9,083 nt of DNA. Origin: Oscillospiraceae bacterium. Lineage in GTDB: Bacteria > Bacillota > Clostridia > UMGS1810. The stretch covers positions 1 to 9,083 of the forward strand of contig JALEIO010000168.1 in assembly GCA_022769845.1 (NCBI GenBank). Reading direction: 5' to 3'. The translations under genes and the position numbers were made by a program. Of this stretch, positions 5,469 through 9,083 are shown piece after piece (position 1 is the stretch's first letter; each line of letters begins with the position of its first letter). Below the pieces are notes generated by a model. That model was not told the DNA's origin, did no database searches, and saw only the letters and a program-made list of their open reading frames with translations.

Positions 5469-6113
5469 TCAACCTCTGTAATAATCAAATTTTTTTTCAA
5501 TATAACCGAACAAAACGGTGAGAATACCGCAGAAAACAAGGTAGAATACGCCCGAATAGAACAGCGGCCATATAAGCGCCTTGGACGCTATATAATTCTG
5601 CGCCGTCTGCGTGATTTCGATAACCGATATAATTCGCGCGAGCGAGGTGTCTTTTACAAGGGTGATGATTTCGTTACCCATAGGCGGAACAATGCGCTTA
5701 ATCACCTGCATAAGCACGATTTTGAAAAACACCTGCACCTTTGTAAGGCCCAAAACATAGCCCGCCTCGTACTGCCCCTTCGGGATTGACTCAATTCCGC
5801 CGCGGAAAATTTCGGAGAAATACGCCGCATAGTTTATCACAAACGCAATAAGCGTCGCGGTCATTCGTGTCATACCCTTGTATTCAAAAATAAGGCTGGG
5901 ACCGAACATTACGATAATAAGCTGCAGCATAAGCGGCGTTCCTCTTATTACCCATACAAAAATCTTTGTAACGGCGCTTACAGGCTTAAATTTGCACATT
6001 GAGCCGAGCGTGATAACAAATCCTAACGGAATTGCCATCAAAAGCGTCAATATAAATATGTAAAAGTTTGTTCCAAATCCTTTTAACAGGGCTTGCGTTA
6101 CAGTTAAAAACAT
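5469..6113 (-). CDS. Polar amino acid ABC transporter, permease subunit (HisM/GlnP family)
   Basis: This 214-residue membrane protein is of the His/Glu/Gln/Arg permease type, usual length 210-230 residues with five helices. It shows the RGTPLMLQL segment (57-65) and the cytoplasmic coupling loop GGIESIPKGQYEAGYVLGL (105-123), whose E116-A117-G118 and G122 form the EAA motif that contacts the ATPase. Hydrophobic stretches lie at about 18-38, 48-74, 83-100, 127-165 (partly) and 183-205. The ATG at 6113 follows AGGAAGA (6121-6127) at 7 bases. Only one permease is present, so it probably works as a homodimer. It sits downstream of the binding-protein gene with a terminator in the gap, and 2 bases before the ATPase start. 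Confidence 0.94.
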   Translation of the reverse strand: MFLTVTQALLKGFGTNFYIFILTLLMAIPLGFVITLGSMCKFKPVSAVTKIFVWVIRGTPLMLQLIIVMFGPSLIFEYKGMTRMTATLIAFVINYAAYFSEIFRGGIESIPKGQYEAGYVLGLTKVQVFFKIVLMQVIKRIVPPMGNEIITLVKDTSLARIISVIEITQTAQNYIASKALIWPLFYSGVFYLVFCGILTVLFGYIEKKFDYYRG

Positions 6114-6154
6114 AATTTTTTCTTCCTATTTTCTTTAAAATATTAAAACGCCGA

Positions 6155-6185
6155 AAAAGAACCAACCCGAACGATTGGTTCTTTT
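6155..6185 (-). terminator. Intra-operon terminator between binding-protein and permease genes
   Basis: AAAAGAACCAA (6155-6165) and TTGGTTCTTTT (6175-6185) form a perfect 11-bp stem with a 9-base loop. On the minus strand it ends in a run of T. It lies 27 bases after the binding-protein stop. Partial termination or 3' end protection here would give more lipoprotein than membrane complex. Confidence 0.75.
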
Positions 6186-6212
6186 AATTAGGCAAAATTC
6201 TTTAAAAATGGT

Positions 6213-7076
6213 TTATTTGCCTACCATTGAGTTTGCGAGCGTGTAATCGAGAACAGCTGCATCAACGGTGCTTGCTTTAACCTCCAAAAGCGCGTCGGTC
6301 TGCTTGGGAACAGCGGTGTAGCTTGCTTTTGAAAGATTTTCGTCATCTTTGATTGCGGCTTCTCCGGCAGAAGATGTTTCAGCCGCGAGTTTTGCCGATG
6401 CAAGAGATGCTGTGTCAGTGTATTTGTCCTTGTCGGCTTTTCTTATAACAACAACCTGTTTGTTGAGGATATAAGGAATGGAGAAATCAAGGTTTTCTTC
6501 TCTTTCTTCGTTGATTGTAAAGCCGTTCCAGATGCAGTCTATGCTTTTTGCGTTAAGCTCAATTTCTTTTGTATCCCAGTTGATTTCGACAAATTCGGGT
6601 GTAACGCCTAACTTTTCGCATACAGCTTTGGCAAATTCGGTGTCAAAGCCTACAAATTCACCATTGTCATCTGTGTAGTTCATCGGGTCGTAAACGGTGT
6701 ATCCGATAACCATTTTTCCGTTCTTTTTAATGTAATCAAGGTCAGAGTCGCCGCTTGCCTTTGAGGGAACGTCTTTAGGCTCCAAAAGATTTGCCGCAAG
6801 GTCATATTTTTCTGCAATTTTTTTTAATGTTCCGTCATTGTAAAGCTCTTTAATAATTTTATTTACCTCGTCAACAATGTCGCTGCCCGTTCTAAAGCCT
6901 ATTCCGTATTCTTCAACGGCAAGGTCAAGACCGTCGATTGTCATAAGGTCGGAATAGTTTCCGCCCGAAGCGGTTTCTTTGTTTGCGTCTGTGTCTGTGG
7001 TTTCACTTTTTGTTCCGCACGCCGCAAATGAGAAAACCATTGCAAGCGCAAGCATTAAAGAAAGTATTTTTTTCAT
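6213..7076 (-). CDS. Amino acid-binding lipoprotein (family 3 SBP) with apparently circularly permuted domain order
   Basis: The 287-residue product starts with a lipoprotein signal peptide (1-19, lipobox FAAC, lipidated C20) and a Thr/Asp-rich linker (21-39), so it is anchored outside the membrane and should deliver an amino acid to the adjacent permease. Residues 110-287 carry the usual family-3 order: LDYIKKNGKMVIGY, the signature GFDTEFAKAVCEKL (143-156), W183, the R192 region EEREENLDFSIPYI and D277 in DAAVLDYTLANSM. R192 and D277 are the expected ligand carboxylate and amine contacts. The chain then stops at K287. The canonical final part (strand EYGIGFRTGSD and helices ending LKKIAEKYDL) is instead at residues 40-98. 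The ATG at 7076 has AAAGGA (7086-7091) at 9 bases. It is the first gene of the ABC operon. Confidence 0.92.
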   Translation of the reverse strand: MKKILSLMLALAMVFSFAACGTKSETTDTDANKETASGGNYSDLMTIDGLDLAVEEYGIGFRTGSDIVDEVNKIIKELYNDGTLKKIAEKYDLAANLLEPKDVPSKASGDSDLDYIKKNGKMVIGYTVYDPMNYTDDNGEFVGFDTEFAKAVCEKLGVTPEFVEINWDTKEIELNAKSIDCIWNGFTINEEREENLDFSIPYILNKQVVVIRKADKDKYTDTASLASAKLAAETSSAGEAAIKDDENLSKASYTAVPKQTDALLEVKASTVDAAVLDYTLANSMVGK

Positions 7077-7110
7077 AATGTAACGTCCTTTCGATTTATC
7101 TTATATCGGT

Positions 7111-7139
7111 ATTATACTTCAACGTTTTAGCAAAGTAAA
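7111..7139 (-). promoter_or_regulatory. Sigma-A promoter of the amino acid ABC operon
   Basis: On the minus strand TTTACT (complement of 7134-7139) and a perfect TATAAT (complement of 7111-7116) are 17 bases apart. The start would be near 7104, about 28 bases before the ATG at 7076. Confidence 0.65.
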
Positions 7140-7238
7140 GTGATAAAATATAATTTTGTGTATTATCACAACAAAATTTTTGTTTTTCTGATTTTTATTG
7201 TGCGGATTACACAAATCGGTTTATTTTTAAAATAATTA

Positions 7239-7267
7239 TTGAGAATTGGCTGAATTTGTGGTAAAAT
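7239..7267 (+). promoter_or_regulatory. Sigma-A promoter of the NifU-like/GGGtGRT operon
   Basis: TTGAGA (7239-7244) and TAAAAT (7262-7267) have a 17-base spacer. Transcription would start near 7274, giving a leader of about 47 bases with no evident riboswitch-sized structure. Confidence 0.65.
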
Positions 7268-7320
7268 GTAGAATTAGAGAGAAAAAAATTACTTTTTCAT
7301 ATAAAGAAAGGAGTTTTACA

Positions 7321-8013
7321 ATGATTTATTCTTCAGAAGTTGAAAGAATGTGTGTTGTGGCAAAGGGTGCAAATCACGGTCCCGCACCTATTCCCGAAGA
7401 GGGCGCTTGGGTTGCCGCAAAAGAAATTAAGGACATTAAGGGTTTAACTCACGGTGTGGGCTGGTGTGCTCCGCAGCAGGGCGCGTGCAAGCTTACTTTA
7501 AATGTTAAAGACGGTATTATTGAAGAAGCGCTTGTTGAAACAATCGGCTGCTCGGGTATGACTCACTCGGCTGCTATGGCGTCGGAAATTCTTCCCGGCA
7601 AAACACTTTTGGAAGCGCTTAACACCGACCTTGTATGCGACGCTATCAACACTGCTATGCGTGAGCTTTTCCTCCAGATTGTATACGGAAGAACTCAAAC
7701 TGCTTTCTCGGAGGGCGGACTTCCTATCGGCGCAGGTTTGGAAGATTTGGGCAAAGGCCTTAGAAGCCAGGTAGGCACAATGTACGGCACAAAAGCTAAA
7801 GGCACAAGATACCTTGAAATGGCGGAAGGCTATGTTACAAAGCTTGCTCTTGATGAAGATAACGAAACCATAGGCTACGAATTTGTTCATATGGGCAAAA
7901 TGATGGAAATGATTAAAAAGGGTATGGACGCCAACGAAGCGCTTAAAAAAGCAACGGGTACATACGGAAGAATTGCAGACGCGGCTAAAGTTATCGACCC
8001 GAGAGAAGAATAA
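7321..8013 (+). CDS. NifU/IscU-like iron-sulfur cluster scaffold protein
   Basis: The 230-residue protein has a NifU N-terminal/IscU-like core at about 45-125. Key cysteines are C49 and C56 (CAPQQGACKLTLNV) followed by C77 in VETIGCSGMTHSAAMASEIL, which parallels the first two ligand cysteines of IscU (PACGD... and YGCGSAIASS). C106 (LVCDAINTAM) may be the third ligand, though it is nearer than in IscU. C11 lies in an N-terminal extension (1-44), and the C-terminal part (about 150-230) has no counterpart in IscU, so this is a variant rather than the housekeeping scaffold. The ATG has AAAGGAG (7307-7313) at 7 bases; a TTG at 7246 sits inside the promoter spacer and is rejected. The GGGtGRT gene follows after 23 bases. 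Cluster building or delivery to that partner is inferred, not shown. Confidence 0.85.
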   Translation: MIYSSEVERMCVVAKGANHGPAPIPEEGAWVAAKEIKDIKGLTHGVGWCAPQQGACKLTLNVKDGIIEEALVETIGCSGMTHSAAMASEILPGKTLLEALNTDLVCDAINTAMRELFLQIVYGRTQTAFSEGGLPIGAGLEDLGKGLRSQVGTMYGTKAKGTRYLEMAEGYVTKLALDEDNETIGYEFVHMGKMMEMIKKGMDANEALKKATGTYGRIADAAKVIDPREE

Positions 8014-8036
8014 TTTGATAAGGAGGAATAAAGACA

Positions 8037-9038
8037 ATGGCATTATTTGAAAGCTACGAAAGAAGAATTGACAATATAAATAAAGTTCTTAAAGAAAACG
8101 GCATTGCTTCTTTGGAAGAAGCGAAGGCTATCTGTGATGAAAAGGGCATTAATCCTTATGAAATCACAAAAGGAATTCAGCCTATCTGTTTTGAAAATGC
8201 TTGCTGGGCTTATGTTATGGGCGCGGCGCTTGCAATCAAAAGAGGCGTAAAAACTGCTGCAGATGCCGCTGAAGTTATCGGCGAAGGCTTGCAGGCGTTT
8301 TGTATTGCAGGCTCGGTTGCGGATGACAGAAAGGTTGGTCTTGGCCATGGAAACCTTGGCGCAATGCTTTTGAGAGAAGAAACAAAATGCTTTGCTTTCC
8401 TTGCAGGTCACGAATCGTTTGCTGCTGCTGAAGGCGCTATCGGTATTGCAAGAAGTGCAAACAAGGTTAGAAAAGAGCCTTTGAGAGTTATCCTCAACGG
8501 TCTCGGAAAAGACGCTGCACAGATTATTTCGAGAATTAACGGCTTTACATATGTTCAGACTAAATTTGACTATGCAACAGGCAAGGTTAACGTTGTAAGA
8601 GAAAAAGCATATTCAAACGGCGAGAGAGCTGCTGTTAAATGCTATGGTGCAGATGATGTCCGCGAGGGCGTTGCTATTATGCATCTTGAGGGTGTTGACG
8701 TTTCCATTACCGGTAACTCAACAAATCCGACAAGATTCCAGCATCCTGTTGCAGGTACATACAAAAAAGAATGTAATCAGCTCGGCAAAAAATATTTCTC
8801 GGTTGCTTCGGGCGGCGGTACGGGCAGAACCCTCCACCCCGACAATATGGCAGCAGGCCCCGCTTCTTACGGTATGACCGATACAATGGGCAGAATGCAC
8901 TCTGACGCACAGTTTGCAGGTTCATCTTCCGTTCCCGCTCACGTTGAAATGATGGGCTTCCTCGGTATGGGCAACAACCCGATGGTTGGCGCTACCGTTG
9001 CAGTTGCGGTTGCGGTTGCAGAAGCAATGAATAAATAA
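8037..9038 (+). CDS. GGGtGRT-family protein of unknown function
   Basis: The 333-residue protein carries the namesake motif SGGGTGRTLHPDN (258-270) of a bacterial family named after it, whose biochemical role is unknown to me. Other notable parts are VADDRKVGLGHGNLGAMLL (94-112), NSTNPTRFQHPVAGTYK (227-243) and a small-residue tail with alternating Val-Ala (319-331). Cysteines fall at 33, 51, 56, 89, 118, 202 and 246. No signal peptide or clear membrane helix is seen, so it is probably cytoplasmic. The glycine-rich motif could bind a nucleotide or phosphate, but this is a guess. AAGGAGG (8020-8026) lies 10 bases before the ATG and 7 bases after the stop of the NifU-like gene, so the two form an operon. 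An Fe-S enzyme or a protein served by the neighbouring scaffold is the most reasonable hypothesis. Confidence 0.88.
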   Translation: MALFESYERRIDNINKVLKENGIASLEEAKAICDEKGINPYEITKGIQPICFENACWAYVMGAALAIKRGVKTAADAAEVIGEGLQAFCIAGSVADDRKVGLGHGNLGAMLLREETKCFAFLAGHESFAAAEGAIGIARSANKVRKEPLRVILNGLGKDAAQIISRINGFTYVQTKFDYATGKVNVVREKAYSNGERAAVKCYGADDVREGVAIMHLEGVDVSITGNSTNPTRFQHPVAGTYKKECNQLGKKYFSVASGGGTGRTLHPDNMAAGPASYGMTDTMGRMHSDAQFAGSSSVPAHVEMMGFLGMGNNPMVGATVAVAVAVAEAMNK

Positions 9039-9058
9039 TAACAAATATAATATGCATT

Positions 9059-9083
9059 AAAAAAGACGTATGATATTTTCATA
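9059..9083 (+). terminator. Left half of a probable terminator, cut by the window end
   Basis: TATGA (9069-9073) and TCATA (9079-9083) begin to pair around a 5-base loop. The bases before the left arm are AAAAAAGACG (9059-9068), so continuation with CGTCTTTTTT outside the window would complete a classic terminator 20 bases after the GGGtGRT stop codon. Confidence 0.5.

Larger units (their letters stand above)
7077..7320. other. 244-bp divergent regulatory region between the ABC operon and the NifU-like gene
   Basis: No gene is seen. It holds a promoter for each side and three inverted repeats: AATTTTGT/ACAAAATT (7152-7159 with 7171-7178), TGATAA/TTATCA (7141-7146 with 7163-7168) and TTGTG/CACAA (7198-7202 with 7210-7214). 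The first two interlock close to the -35 of the binding-protein promoter and may be operator sequences. Confidence 0.55.

Noticed and set aside
5467..5472. Upstream TTG start for the ABC ATPase, overlapping the permease stop
   Set aside because: The ribosome binding site AGAGG touches this TTG, leaving no spacing. The ATG at 5466 is properly spaced.
6186..6212. Frameshift or lost C-terminus to explain the short end of the binding protein
   Set aside because: The bases after the stop codon encode nothing like a binding-protein C-terminus in any frame, and the missing segment is found intact at residues 40-98.
6585..6591. Another TTCGACA (Spo0A box core)
   Set aside because: It is inside the coding region of the binding protein, away from any promoter. 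About one chance match is expected in a window of this length.
7498..8043. Minus-strand 181-codon open frame opposite the NifU-like gene
   Set aside because: The composition is that of an antisense frame and it has no family features. The plus-strand gene is well supported.

Overview
The window looks like a chromosomal segment of an anaerobic, endospore-forming member of the Clostridia. The support is a clear Spo0A, AT-rich intergenic DNA, strong AAAGGAGG-type ribosome binding sites, near-consensus sigma-A promoters with 17-bp spacers, and many U-tract hairpin terminators. Species cannot be named. I see no phage, transposase, CRISPR, tRNA or rRNA.

Layout, left to right. (1) At the left edge a short minus-strand reading frame with a strong ribosome binding site runs out of the window. 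(2) A minus-strand membrane protein with two zinc ribbons and a repetitive acidic tail is divergent from spo0A (plus). The 360-bp gap between them holds a promoter for each gene, a perfect Spo0A box and several repeats. (3) spo0A ends in a strong, probably two-way terminator facing a minus-strand MATE efflux gene. (4) The MATE gene is divergent from a plus-strand XRE-type regulator whose C-terminal S24/LexA-like domain appears to have lost its catalytic residues. (5) A three-gene minus-strand ABC operon for polar amino acid uptake follows: solute-binding lipoprotein, then an intra-operon terminator, permease and ATPase, closed by an unusual branched terminator-like element. (6) Divergent from it is a plus-strand pair: a NifU/IscU-like Fe-S scaffold protein and a GGGtGRT-family protein, a conserved pair whose function I do not know.

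Two observations stand out. First, the solute-binding protein reads as a circular permutation of the family-3 fold: the canonical C-terminal strand and helices (residues about 40-98) sit directly after the lipoprotein linker, and the protein stops where the canonical chain would enter that segment. Second, the NifU-like/GGGtGRT pair is a two-gene unit with its own promoter, many conserved-looking cysteines and no assigned role.

Functions are assigned from motifs and remembered family resemblance. No database search was possible, so statements about novelty are untested.
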